NCBI RefSeq assembly: GCF_012927305.1
Contig: NZ_JABBGH010000001.1
Span: 1 to 64,000, forward strand
Reading direction: 5' to 3'
Source of the DNA: Hymenobacter polaris
Lineage (GTDB): Bacteria; Bacteroidota; Bacteroidia; Cytophagales; Hymenobacteraceae
Length of the DNA stretch: 64,000 nucleotides
Shown here: positions 24,716 to 36,056 of the stretch, one piece after another
Layout: every line of letters begins with the position of its first letter
Position numbering within the stretch: the first letter of the stretch is position 1
Made by a program: the position numbers and the translations under genes
The notes under the pieces: model-generated
Databases searched by the model: none
What the model saw: the letters and a program-made list of their open reading frames with translations, nothing else
Told to the model about the DNA's origin: nothing

Positions 24716-26611
24716 TTGCGTTTCTGCTTACTTCTTCTGGGGCTGGTGCTGCCGCTGGCCGGGGCCCTGGCCCAAACTGCTCCGCCCGCGCCGGCGCCCG
24801 CCGCGCTGCCTACCCCGCGCAACATTCTGGCCGCCTACGCCAAGGGCACCCGCTCGCTTGATGGCCAGCCGGGCCCTAAGTACTGGCAGAACGGGGCCGA
24901 CTACGACATCAAGGTCAATTTTGACCCCGCCACGCGCCTGGTGGCGGGCACCGTGGGCATTGCCTACCGCAATAACAGCCCCGACTCGCTGCGCCAGCTC
25001 TGGTTTAAGCTCTACCCCAACCTCTACCAGAAGGGCGCCCCGCGCGACGGCAAGTTTGCGGCCGACGACCTGAGCGACGGCGTAAAGATTGAGCGCCTGA
25101 CGTTCAACGGCCAGGTGCTGGACCCCGCCCGCTACGTTATCGACAATACGAATATGACCGTGAGCCTGCCCCGCGCCCTAGGGCCTCGGCAGGCGGCGCA
25201 GGTGGCCGTTACGTACTCCTACACGCTCAACAAGGGCTCGCACCAGCGCACGGGCGAGGTGGCGCCGGGGGTGGCTTTTGTGGCCTATTTCTTCCCGCGC
25301 GTGGCCGTGTACGACGATGTGGACGGCTGGAACCGGCTGCCCTACCTGGGCTCGGCCGAGTTCTACAACGACTTCTGTAACTTCAAGGTCGACGTGACGG
25401 TGCCGCGCAACTTCCTAGTCTGGGCCACCGGCGACCTTACCAACGCCGACAAAGTGCTTAGCAAGAAGTACCTCACGCGCCTACGGGCCGCCGAAAAGAA
25501 GGACGGTATCACGAGCATCATCGACAGCACCGAGGCGCGGCTGCACGACGCCACCGCGCCCAACGCCTACAACACCTGGCACTTCGAGGCCCGCAACGTG
25601 GTGGACTTCGCCTTTGCCACCGCCGACCACTACGTGTGGCAAGCCACCAGCCTGGTAGTAGACCCCGCCACCAAGCGCCGCACCCGCGTTGATGCCGTGT
25701 ACAACCCCAAGCACGACGACTTCGAGGAAGTAGCCAAATTTGGCCGCAAAACGGTGGAAGCCATGAGCTACACCTTTCCCAAGTGGCCCTTCCCCTACAG
25801 CCACGAAACGGTGTTCGACGGGCTCGACCAGATGGAGTACCCGATGATGGTGAACGACAACCCCACGCCCACCCGCGAGGAGGGCATCACGCTCACCGAC
25901 CACGAGATTTTCCACACGATGTTCCCCTTTTATATGGGCATCAACGAAACCAAGTACGGCTGGATGGACGAGGGCTGGGCCACGATTGGCGAGTGGCTGA
26001 TTTCGCCCCTTATCCAGCCCGGCCTCGTGGACGACTACGGCATGGTGCCCTACGCGCAGGCCGCCGGCACCGAGCAGGATGCGCCCATCGTGACCCTGAC
26101 GACCCAGCAAAAAGGCACGCCCTTTTTCCTCAACTCGTACCCCAAGCCGGGCCTAGGGTACCTCTACGTGAAGGATATGCTGGGCGACGAGCTGTTTACC
26201 AAGGCCTTGCACCACTACATCCGCGACTGGCACGGCAAGCACCCGCTGCCCAACGACTTCTTCTACTCGATGAACGCCGGGGCCGGCCAAAACCTGAACT
26301 GGTTTTGGCAGCGCTGGTTTTTCGACCCCGGCTACCCCGACCTGGCCATCACCAGCGTGGTGCGCCCCGCCGACAAGCCCGCCCAGATAACCGTCACGGC
26401 CAAAGGCAGCAAGCCCCTACCCGTGGACCTGACGGTGACCTTCGACAACGGTAGCACCGAGCAAATTCACCGCTCGGTGGCCGTGTGGCAAAACGCCAGC
26501 ACCGTCACCGTGCCCGTGCGCAGCGGCCGCACCATCCAAAAAGTGACCCTAGGCAGCCTCTACACTCCCGACAGCTACCCGGCGGATAATACCTGGACGG
26601 CGCCGCAGTAA
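24716..26611 (+). CDS. Secreted M1-family aminopeptidase
   Basis: The protein has 631 aa and uses a TTG start: no ATG fits, and the TTG gives a good signal peptide (MRFCLLLLGLVLPLAGALAQ). The M1 zinc site is complete: HEIFH at residues 396-400 and E419 (GWMDEGWATI), the HExxH-x18-E spacing. The N-terminal beta-domain includes YRNNSPDSLRQLWFKLYPN. In place of the usual GAMEN exopeptidase loop I read DQMEYPMM. It probably acts as a periplasmic peptidase on short peptides. Confidence 0.88.
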   Translation: MRFCLLLLGLVLPLAGALAQTAPPAPAPAALPTPRNILAAYAKGTRSLDGQPGPKYWQNGADYDIKVNFDPATRLVAGTVGIAYRNNSPDSLRQLWFKLYPNLYQKGAPRDGKFAADDLSDGVKIERLTFNGQVLDPARYVIDNTNMTVSLPRALGPRQAAQVAVTYSYTLNKGSHQRTGEVAPGVAFVAYFFPRVAVYDDVDGWNRLPYLGSAEFYNDFCNFKVDVTVPRNFLVWATGDLTNADKVLSKKYLTRLRAAEKKDGITSIIDSTEARLHDATAPNAYNTWHFEARNVVDFAFATADHYVWQATSLVVDPATKRRTRVDAVYNPKHDDFEEVAKFGRKTVEAMSYTFPKWPFPYSHETVFDGLDQMEYPMMVNDNPTPTREEGITLTDHEIFHTMFPFYMGINETKYGWMDEGWATIGEWLISPLIQPGLVDDYGMVPYAQAAGTEQDAPIVTLTTQQKGTPFFLNSYPKPGLGYLYVKDMLGDELFTKALHHYIRDWHGKHPLPNDFFYSMNAGAGQNLNWFWQRWFFDPGYPDLAITSVVRPADKPAQITVTAKGSKPLPVDLTVTFDNGSTEQIHRSVAVWQNASTVTVPVRSGRTIQKVTLGSLYTPDSYPADNTWTAPQ

Positions 26612-26620
26612 GAAAGAGGT

Positions 26621-27348
26621 ACGCACGTGTAGAGACGCATCCTTGCGTCTCGTCGTTGTTTAGCCTGCCTAAGACGACGAGACGCAAGGATGCGTCTCTA
26701 CATTTGGGTAGATGAGCAAAGAATTATACCAGGATAAGTACCGCGTTGCTTCTGCCCGGCTGCTAGGGTATGATTACGGGCAGAGCGGCGCGTATTTCGT
26801 GACTATCTGCACGGCAAAGCGAGCACCGTACTTTGGCAGAGTGGTCGTACCTGGTGATAACTGGGATGCGGCCTTAGTCGAGCCGACCTTAATAGGTCAG
26901 CGAGTGTTGGCTGGTTGGCAGCAGATTCCACAATTTATGCCCTTTGTAGCGCTCGATGCCTTTGTGCTCATGCCCGACCACTTACACGGACTACTGCTAT
27001 TTGATAAAGCAGAGGTAGCTGGCCCGCCGAGCACTCCACAAAATAAGTTTGGGCCACAGCGTGACAACCTCGCCGCCCTTATTCGTGGCTTCAAGGCGGG
27101 AGTTAGCAGCTTTGCCCGCGCCCAGAACCTTAGTTTTGGCTGGCAATCGAGTTTCTACGACCGGGTCGTCCGGTCGGGTGATGAGCTTGCCCGCATTCAG
27201 CAGTATATTCTTGCCAATCCAAGTCGCTGGAAGGGTGAACAAGATAATAGCGAAGGGATTTTTCGCTAAGATGAAACGCATTCTTGCGTCTAATCGTCGG
27301 GCATATCGAACAACGACGAGACGCAAGGATGCGTCTCTACACGTGCGT
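26621..27348. mobile_element. RAYT element bounded by perfect 40-bp inverted repeats
   Basis: Bases 26621-26660 and 27309-27348 are exact reverse complements over 40 bp. Each contains a REP-like hairpin (AGACGCAAGGATGCGTCT). Secondary inverted copies lie inside (about 26672-26702 and, diverged, 27270-27299), making a REP pair on each side of one transposase gene. The unit is 728 bp and lies between the M1 peptidase and the GH3 fusion gene. Confidence 0.85.
26712..27269 (+). CDS. REP-associated tyrosine transposase (RAYT, IS200/IS605-like Y1 family)
   Basis: The protein has 185 aa, normal for RAYTs. The HUH motif is MPDHLHGLL. The start GAYFVTICTAKRAPYFGRV is typical. The probable catalytic tyrosine is in RIQQYILANPSRW near the C-terminus. 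Family knowledge: RAYTs cleave single-stranded REP hairpins and are thought to spread them. Here the gene is enclosed by REP-like hairpins whose sequence (GACGCAAGGATGCGTC) is not that of the abundant GAAGCATCTC palindromes in this window. Confidence 0.92.
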   Translation: MSKELYQDKYRVASARLLGYDYGQSGAYFVTICTAKRAPYFGRVVVPGDNWDAALVEPTLIGQRVLAGWQQIPQFMPFVALDAFVLMPDHLHGLLLFDKAEVAGPPSTPQNKFGPQRDNLAALIRGFKAGVSSFARAQNLSFGWQSSFYDRVVRSGDELARIQQYILANPSRWKGEQDNSEGIFR

Positions 27349-27377
27349 AGCTACCCTAGGGGCTACTTGGTCCAATG

Positions 27378-30383
<3,006 letters not shown>

Positions 30384-30746
30384 CAAAGTTGTAAGCTGGT
30401 AGCTACCAGCGGTTAGCTAGCAGTTTTTTTCAAAGTAAAAAAGGCGGTAGCCCGCTAGTTGCCCCGGCCGCCTACTTTTGCCGCCGGGTGGGGCCGGAAC
30501 CGCCGGCCCGCCCCAGCGGTTCCCAATAGAAGCGCGGTAGCAGCTAATTTGACGGAGTTGGAATAGTGCCTTTTCAGCCAAATTAGCCGTAAAGGTAGTG
30601 CTCAATGCTCACCGAAAAGCGCGCCCGCTACTTAGCCCGCTGCCCTAGGCCCTCCCCAACGCGTAAGGGGGCCAGTGTGGTACCCCGCCCGCCCCGAGCT
30701 AGCAGCTAAGGGCCGGCCGACAGGCCCCCGCCAACAGCTAAACACG
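30384..30746. promoter_or_regulatory. Divergent promoter region of the GH3 fusion and mutL
   Basis: This 363-bp stretch separates divergent genes. TACTTTTG at 30473-30480 on the plus strand fits the TAnnTTTG -7 consensus but lies far (about 265 bp) from mutL. CCCTAGGC is at about 30643. No ORF is convincing. Confidence 0.4.
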
Positions 30747-32720
30747 ATGCCCGATATTATCCAACTGCTGCCCGAGTACCTCGCCAACCAGATTGCCGCG
30801 GGCGAGGTGGTGCAGCGCCCCGCGTCGGTGGTGAAGGAGCTGCTGGAAAATGCCGTGGATGCCGGCGCCAGCAGCGTGCAGCTGATTGTGAAAGAAGCTG
30901 GCAAGCAGCTGGTGCAAGTGGTGGACAACGGTAGCGGTATGTCGGCCACCGACGCGCGAATGAGCCTGGAGCGCCACGCCACCAGCAAGATTCGCAGCAC
31001 CGAGGACCTGTTTCGCATCCGTACCCTAGGGTTTCGGGGCGAGGCGCTGGCCAGCATCGCGGCCGTGGCGCAGGTCGAAATTCGGACCAAGCCGCGCGGG
31101 CAGGACACGGGCTCGCTGCTGCTGGTAGAGGGCTCGCAGGTGAGCAGCCAGGGGCCCACGGCCTGCCCCGACGGCACCAGCATCAGCGTGAAAAACTTGT
31201 TTTTCAACGTGCCCGCCCGGCGCAACTTTTTGAAAAGCAACGCCGTGGAGATGCGCCACATTTTGGATGAGTTTCAGCACGTGGCGCTGGCCAATCCGCA
31301 GATTGCCTTTTCGCTCTACCAAAACGACCTCGAAGTTTTCAACCTGCCGGCCGGCAAGCTTAGCCAGCGCATTGTGGCGCTGCTGGGCAACGCCTACAAG
31401 GAGCAGCTGGCGGGCTGCGAGGAAGTAACGCCCTTTATCACCGTGCGCGGCTACATCGGCAAGCCCGAGTCGGCTAAGAAAAGCCGGGGTGACCAGTTTT
31501 TCTTCGTCAACAACCGCTTCATCCGCTCGGCCTACCTCAACCACGCCGTGCTGGCCGCTTACGAGGGCCTGCTGCCCAAGGAAACGCACCCCTTTTACGT
31601 GCTGTTTTTGGAGCTGGACCCCAAGGCCATCGACATCAACGTGCACCCCACCAAGACGGAAATCAAGTTTGAGGACGAGAAAACGGTGTACGCCGTGGTG
31701 CGCGCGGCCGTGCGCCAGGCCCTCGGGCTGCACAGCCTCACGCCCTCGCTCGACTTCGAGGGCGACGTAAACTTTGCGCCCATCCGCCCGCTGCGCACTT
31801 CGGCCGAGGCGGGCCCCGGCGCGGCTCCGCGCCCCAGCGGCGCGGCCCTGCCCCCGCCCAGCCGCCACGCCCCCGACTTTAACCCCGACGCGCTGTCGGC
31901 CTCGGTGGCGGCGGCAGCGCGCCGCACGGCCGCCAGCCCGGCCAGCGACCGGCTGCCCGCTCGCCCCACCGAGCAGGCCCGGCGCGACCTCGAAGCGTTT
32001 TACCGCGAGCTGGGCCAGCCGGTGCAGGCTGCCCCGCCCGTGCCCGATGCCGAGCCGGTGGCCCCGGCGCCGCCCGAGCTGCCTTTCGTGCACGCTGCCG
32101 CGCCCGACGGCCCTAGGGCCGCGCCTGCCCACCAAGTGCCCAGCTCGCCGCGTACCACCCAGGTGCTCACCCGCTTCGTGCTGCTGCCCGTGAAATCGGG
32201 GCTGATGCTCATCGACCAGGAGGCGGCTCGCGAGCGCATTCTCTACGAGCAATACGCGGCCGAGCCCTCGCCCGAGCGCGGCGGGGTGCCGGCCCAAACG
32301 CTGCTGTTTCCGCGGCCCGTCACGTTTTCGCCGGCCGACTACGCCGTGCTGCACGAACTGACGCCGGCGCTGTTGCAGCTCGGGTTTCGGTTTGCCGAGT
32401 TCGGCCCCCAAACTATCGCCATCGAGGCCGTGCCGCCCGACCTGCCCGTCCAGGGCGAAAAGGAATTGCTGGAAGGCCTGATTGAGCAGTTTCGCAGCGG
32501 GGCCGGGGCCGTGCGCCTCGACCGCCGCGAAACGCTGGCCCGCGCCCTGGCCCGGCGCGTGGCCCAGGCCACCAGCCAGCCGCGCCTGCCCGACGTAGAG
32601 CTGAGCGCCTTGGTTGACAAGCTTTTTGCCTGCCAGGTGCCCAGCTACGCCCCCGATGGCCGCCCCACCGTAGTGCTGCTTGATGGCGAGCAGCTGGCCG
32701 CGCTGTTTGGCCGGCCCTAG
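30747..32720 (+). CDS. mutL: DNA mismatch repair protein MutL
   Basis: The protein has 657 aa. The ATG at 30747 gives the standard start MPDIIQLLPEYLANQIAAGEVV. GHKL ATPase motifs are ENAVDAGA, DNGSGM and TLGFRGEALASI. A Pro/Ala-rich linker (about residues 350-475) joins the C-terminal dimerisation domain. The endonuclease metal motif DQHA-x2-E-x4-E appears as DQEAARERILYE (from D490), and CPxGRP as APDGRP (635-640), so several expected metal ligands are replaced. MutL couples mismatch recognition by MutS to strand removal. Confidence 0.94.
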   Translation: MPDIIQLLPEYLANQIAAGEVVQRPASVVKELLENAVDAGASSVQLIVKEAGKQLVQVVDNGSGMSATDARMSLERHATSKIRSTEDLFRIRTLGFRGEALASIAAVAQVEIRTKPRGQDTGSLLLVEGSQVSSQGPTACPDGTSISVKNLFFNVPARRNFLKSNAVEMRHILDEFQHVALANPQIAFSLYQNDLEVFNLPAGKLSQRIVALLGNAYKEQLAGCEEVTPFITVRGYIGKPESAKKSRGDQFFFVNNRFIRSAYLNHAVLAAYEGLLPKETHPFYVLFLELDPKAIDINVHPTKTEIKFEDEKTVYAVVRAAVRQALGLHSLTPSLDFEGDVNFAPIRPLRTSAEAGPGAAPRPSGAALPPPSRHAPDFNPDALSASVAAAARRTAASPASDRLPARPTEQARRDLEAFYRELGQPVQAAPPVPDAEPVAPAPPELPFVHAAAPDGPRAAPAHQVPSSPRTTQVLTRFVLLPVKSGLMLIDQEAARERILYEQYAAEPSPERGGVPAQTLLFPRPVTFSPADYAVLHELTPALLQLGFRFAEFGPQTIAIEAVPPDLPVQGEKELLEGLIEQFRSGAGAVRLDRRETLARALARRVAQATSQPRLPDVELSALVDKLFACQVPSYAPDGRPTVVLLDGEQLAALFGRP

Positions 32721-32792
32721 GCGGGCGGCTCTGGCGCGGCGCTGGGCCCGACCTTTGCGCTCGCCCGCGCAGCCCGCGTATTTGTGAAACCT

Positions 32793-32817
32793 GTTTAATC
32801 CGCTAACTCTGCGGTCT
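32793..32817. repeat. Remnant of the end of a MITE-like element
   Basis: These 25 bp match the right end of the element at 35768-36020 (23 of 25 positions by eye). They abut the ATG of the first rhomboid gene and so form its immediate leader. Confidence 0.55.
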
Positions 32818-33618
32818 ATGTTTAACCTAACTCCTACCGTTCGCAACCTGCTGATAGCTAACGTGCTATTTTTCCTGGCCCAGGAGAATATTCGGTTGAT
32901 ACCTTCCCTCACCCAGCTCGGCAGCCTCTACCCCCTAGGGTCGCCGTTCTTTCATTTCTGGCAGTTTGGCACCTACATGTTTCTGCATGGCAACTGGGGG
33001 CACATCTTCTCTAACATGTTCGGCCTCATTATCTTCGGGCCGCTGCTGGAGCAGCGCTGGGGCGGGCAGCGCTTCTTGACTTTCTGGCTGATTTGCGGAG
33101 TAGGGGCGGGGGTGCTGTACGAGGGCGTGCGGGCCTACGACACGCACCGCCTCGAAGCCGCCTACGCCGAGTACCAGGCCAACCCCGGCCCCTACGAGTA
33201 CGACCAGTTTATGCAGCGCAGCGGTTTTCGGCAGGCCGTAGACCAGCAGGCGGCCGAGGCCCTGGCCCGCAACCCGCACGACGCAACCCTGCGTCAAAAC
33301 CTGCAGGACCGCGCCGCCCAGCTCTACGACCAGCTGCACACCCAGCCCCTAGGGGGGATGCTCGGCGCATCGGGCGCGCTATTTGGAGTCATGTTTGCGT
33401 TTGCCTATCTCTTCCCCAACACCGAGCTTTATCTGCTCTTTATTCCGTTTCCCATCAAAGCCAAGTACCTCGTATTTTTTTACGCGCTCTACGAGTTGTA
33501 CGGGGGTATTCAGAAAGCACCCGGCGACAACGTAGCGCACTTCGCCCACCTTGGCGGGCTGCTAATTGGCTTTATTATTCTCAAATTTTGGGAAAGCGGC
33601 CGCGCCCGCTTTTACTAA
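32818..33618 (+). CDS. Rhomboid-family intramembrane serine protease with a large loop
   Basis: The protein has 266 aa. The catalytic serine is S185 in GASGALFG and the histidine H244 in AHFAHLGGLLIG. Early motifs FLHGNWGHIFSNM and GPLLEQRWGG are typical rhomboid. An unusually long charged segment of ~75 residues (about 102-178) sits between the second and later helices. Rhomboids cut membrane proteins within the bilayer. The next gene, also a rhomboid, begins 14 bp downstream. Confidence 0.92.
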   Translation: MFNLTPTVRNLLIANVLFFLAQENIRLIPSLTQLGSLYPLGSPFFHFWQFGTYMFLHGNWGHIFSNMFGLIIFGPLLEQRWGGQRFLTFWLICGVGAGVLYEGVRAYDTHRLEAAYAEYQANPGPYEYDQFMQRSGFRQAVDQQAAEALARNPHDATLRQNLQDRAAQLYDQLHTQPLGGMLGASGALFGVMFAFAYLFPNTELYLLFIPFPIKAKYLVFFYALYELYGGIQKAPGDNVAHFAHLGGLLIGFIILKFWESGRARFY

Positions 33619-33632
33619 CCGCTTCGCTCCCT

Positions 33633-34529
33633 ATGTCATTCACTCAGGATATCCGCGATGCCTTTTCGCGGCGCGATAATGCCCTCAACCAGCTCATTAT
33701 ACTCAACGGGCTGGTTTTTGTGGTGCTTGTCGTTTTGCGCGCTGTCTTGCACATTGCGCAATCAGACGCCACCTATGAACTAATTAGGCGGCAATTAGAG
33801 CTGTCATCCAGTATTCCGGTGCTGCTGCGTCATCCTTGGACGCTGCTGACCTACGCCCTTGTGCATGAGGGCTTTCTGCATATTATCTTTAATATGCTGA
33901 ATCTCTATTGGTTTGGCCAGCTTATCCGGGAATATTTAGGCGACCGCCGTTTGGTGAGTCTGTACATTCTGGGGGCGCTGGCAGGTGCGGCATTCTTTTT
34001 ATTGGCGTACAATCTTCTGCCAGTATTCCGAGCGGGTATTGGGCTGCCAGTCATTGGGGCCTCGGCAGCCGTAACGGCCATTATTGTAGCTGCCGCCACG
34101 CTGCTGCCCGACTACACCTTCATGCTCATTCTGCTGGGGCCGGTCAAAATCAAGTGGATAGCCCTCGTGGTGGTGCTCATTAGCATTGCCGGCCTCAACG
34201 GCGGCAATCCCGGCGGCGAAGTCACGCACCTAGGGGGGGCGCTGCTGGGCTTCCTGTTCGTGCGGCAGCTCAAGGCGGGGCGCGACATGGGCCGCCCCGT
34301 GGTGGCCGTGGGCGACTGGCTGGGCAACCTCTTTAGCCGCCAGCCGGCCATGAAGGTAACGCACCGCGCCACCGTGCCGGCCGGCCGCGCGTCGGCAGCT
34401 AAGGCCAGCACCCCTGCCGCCACGCCCGCCGAGGAGGTCGATACCATCCTGGATAAAATCTCCCGCTCCGGCTACGAAAGCCTGTCGAAAGAGGAAAAGC
34501 AGAAGCTATTCCGCGCCAGCCAACAATAA
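33633..34529 (+). CDS. Second rhomboid-family intramembrane protease
   Basis: The protein has 298 aa from the ATG at 33633; the frame is open further upstream only as a shadow of the first rhomboid gene. S144 (VIGASAAVTA) and H199 (EVTHLGGALLG) form the dyad. VHEGFLHIIFNMLNLYWFG is the characteristic early motif. The soluble C-terminus ends in a short helical module (VDTILDKISRSGYESLSKEE) common in Bacteroidota rhomboids. Its stop codon is the outermost triplet of an inverted repeat (34527-34660). Confidence 0.92.
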   Translation: MSFTQDIRDAFSRRDNALNQLIILNGLVFVVLVVLRAVLHIAQSDATYELIRRQLELSSSIPVLLRHPWTLLTYALVHEGFLHIIFNMLNLYWFGQLIREYLGDRRLVSLYILGALAGAAFFLLAYNLLPVFRAGIGLPVIGASAAVTAIIVAAATLLPDYTFMLILLGPVKIKWIALVVVLISIAGLNGGNPGGEVTHLGGALLGFLFVRQLKAGRDMGRPVVAVGDWLGNLFSRQPAMKVTHRATVPAGRASAAKASTPAATPAEEVDTILDKISRSGYESLSKEEKQKLFRASQQ

Positions 34530-34660
34530 TCACGGATTGCACGGATTTTGTGGACGTAAGAAAGGCCACCCGATTGGGTGGCCTTTTTCAGTAGTAGGAG
34601 GCTAGATTGAAGCGAAGCAATCGTCCACAAAATCTGTAAAATCCGTGCAATCCGTGATTA
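34527..34660. repeat. Short MITE-like inverted repeat with an internal terminator
   Basis: TAATCACGGATTGCACGGATTTT...GTGGAC on the left is matched on the right by its complement with a 9-nt difference. Each outer TAA is the stop codon of one of the two convergent genes. The centre contains the hairpin at 34561-34588. Confidence 0.7.
34561..34588. terminator. Bidirectional terminator hairpin
   Basis: AAAGGCCACCC pairs with GGGTGGCCTTT, flanked by A and T runs. It sits between convergent genes and may serve both. Confidence 0.75.
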
Positions 34661-35020
34661 TGCGGTTTCGGTGGCGCCTTTCTGGGCCCAGCTGTTCATA
34701 GTCATACAGCGGCTGCGCATCTGGGCGCGGAATTTCTCGCGCTCTTCGGGGCTGAAGGTGGCCAGGCGCTGCTCCATGCGCTGCTTCCAGGCGCGGCCCC
34801 TGGCAAAGCGGTTGCCGCCGCCCCGGCCCCAGCCGCCGAATAGGATGCGACTGAGCACCAGCAGCCCTAGGGTCTGCCAGTAGGTGATGGCGGGGCCGTG
34901 GAAAAGCGTGGGCACCAGCTGGTTCCACAAATATTGGGTGATGAAAACGGCGACGGTGATAAAGAGCGCCGCGGCTACTACAAACTTGGCGGCCTTGGCC
35001 AGCCAGAAAGAACGGTTCAT
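34658..35020 (-). CDS. Small membrane protein paired with an ECF sigma factor
   Basis: The protein has 120 aa. Two hydrophobic segments (FVVAAALFITVAVFITQYLW; TLGLLVLSRILFGGW) precede a basic/acidic cytosolic tail (RMEQRLATFSPEEREKFRAQMRSRC). It follows the sigma factor gene by 102 bp on the same strand, as anti-sigma or sigma-linked membrane proteins often do. The sequence has no zinc-binding anti-sigma motif. A role as modulator of the sigma factor is inferred from position. Confidence 0.7.
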   Translation of the reverse strand: MNRSFWLAKAAKFVVAAALFITVAVFITQYLWNQLVPTLFHGPAITYWQTLGLLVLSRILFGGWGRGGGNRFARGRAWKQRMEQRLATFSPEEREKFRAQMRSRCMTMNSWAQKGATETA

Positions 35021-35122
35021 ATTGATTGCTAAATAAGTAGGTAGGAAGGGGTAATGCCTAATGAAGCCATTGCCAGCAGGAGTGCCGCCGCTGCTGGGGG
35101 CGCTAGCCGGGCCGGCGGCCAG

Positions 35123-35695
35123 CTATTCGCTAAACAGCTCTTCGTAGAGCGTGCGCAAGCGCTTGCGCAAGTGCTTCACGGCGTAGTGTTTGCGCGAGAT
35201 AAGAGTCTTGAGCGGCACGCCCGTTTCGGCCACCATCTCGTTGAAGGACTTGTCCTCCAGCTCGTGCCACACGAACACCTGGCGCTGCTCGGCGGGCAGT
35301 TCGGCCAGCGCGTCGGTGAGGGCCTGCATGATGGTTTCGCGCAGCAGGCGGTTTTCGGGCGCATCGTCGGGGGCAGGCAGCACGTCTTGCAGCAGGCGGG
35401 CGGGCTCGTCGGCCGTGGCGGCCCCTAGGGGCGCATCCAGCGACACCGTGACCTTGGCCGGCACCCGCCGGTAGCGGTCGATGATGCGGTTGCGGGCCAC
35501 CCGAAATAGCCAGGCGGCGGCCTGCTCCACGGGCTTGAGCAAGCGGTAGCTCTCGACCAGCTCGGCAAAGACATCCTGCAGAATGTCTTCGGCCTCGGCC
35601 GGGTCGGGCACGCGCCGCTCGATGAAGCGCAGCAGGCGGCCGCGCTGCTCGCGCACGGCAGCCTGTATCTGCTGGTCCTGGCCGGCGGCGCTCAT
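35123..35695 (-). CDS. ECF-type RNA polymerase sigma factor
   Basis: The protein has 190 aa. I chose the ATG at 35695 (MSAAGQDQQIQ); the longer frame adds an unconserved leader. Region 2 contains EAEDILQDVFAELVE and AAWLFRVARNRIIDRYRR. Region 4 contains LAELPAEQRQVFVWHELEDKSFNEMVAETGVPLKTLISRKHYAVKHLRKRL, a good HTH. It directs RNA polymerase to a dedicated promoter set, probably envelope-related given its membrane partner. Confidence 0.92.
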   Translation of the reverse strand: MSAAGQDQQIQAAVREQRGRLLRFIERRVPDPAEAEDILQDVFAELVESYRLLKPVEQAAAWLFRVARNRIIDRYRRVPAKVTVSLDAPLGAATADEPARLLQDVLPAPDDAPENRLLRETIMQALTDALAELPAEQRQVFVWHELEDKSFNEMVAETGVPLKTLISRKHYAVKHLRKRLRTLYEELFSE

Positions 35696-35767
35696 AAGTA
35701 CTGAAAGGGGGAGGGGCAAAGCTTCCATCGTGCCTAAGCAGACGCAAGAAGCCAAGCCAATATTTTA

Positions 35768-36020
35768 AGACCGCAGATTTAACGGATTAAACGGATTGCG
35801 CGGATACGCCGCTGGCGCGGCTGGCTACGCAGATGGCTAGCAGGCGGTGAGGGTAGCTGATGTAATCATAAGCTGCTGATTGATAAAAAATTATGCATGA
35901 TTTTTGCTGAGCGTAACCGGCGCAAAGTAGTGCCAGTTACTCACTTCCTCGTGCGCGTAGTCAGCTTGCCGCAGGCAAGCGTATCCGCGAAATCCGTTTA
36001 ATCCGTTAAATCTGCGGTCT
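35768..36020. mobile_element. MITE-like element with 42-bp terminal inverted repeats
   Basis: Left end 35768-35809 and right end 35979-36020 match as inverted repeats at 41 of 42 positions. The 253-bp unit has no ORF and lies between the sigma factor and nuoK. The TIR includes repeated ACGGATT/AATCCGT units, in style like the element at 34527-34660. A related end abuts the start of the rhomboid gene at 32818. Confidence 0.75.
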
Positions 36021-36027
36021 ATCTTTG
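36020..36027 (+). promoter_or_regulatory. Candidate -7 element TATCTTTG at the edge of the MITE
   Basis: The octamer matches TAnnTTTG exactly, begins at the last base of the MITE-like element, and is 29 bp upstream of nuoK. The element may therefore supply or flank the nuoK promoter. Confidence 0.5.
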
Positions 36028-36056
36028 CCCGCCGGGGAAATCGCCCGGTGCCTGCC

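Noticed and set aside
27307..27348. Right inverted repeat of the RAYT unit read as a possible terminator of the GH3 fusion gene
   Set aside because: The hairpin matches its partner at 26621 exactly and belongs to the mobile unit; no T run follows on the minus strand.
31026..32912. Long open frame of 628 codons on the minus strand over mutL
   Set aside because: It is a by-product of the GC-rich third-position bias of mutL; the predicted protein is Gly/Arg/His-rich with no domain and the plus-strand product is clearly MutL.
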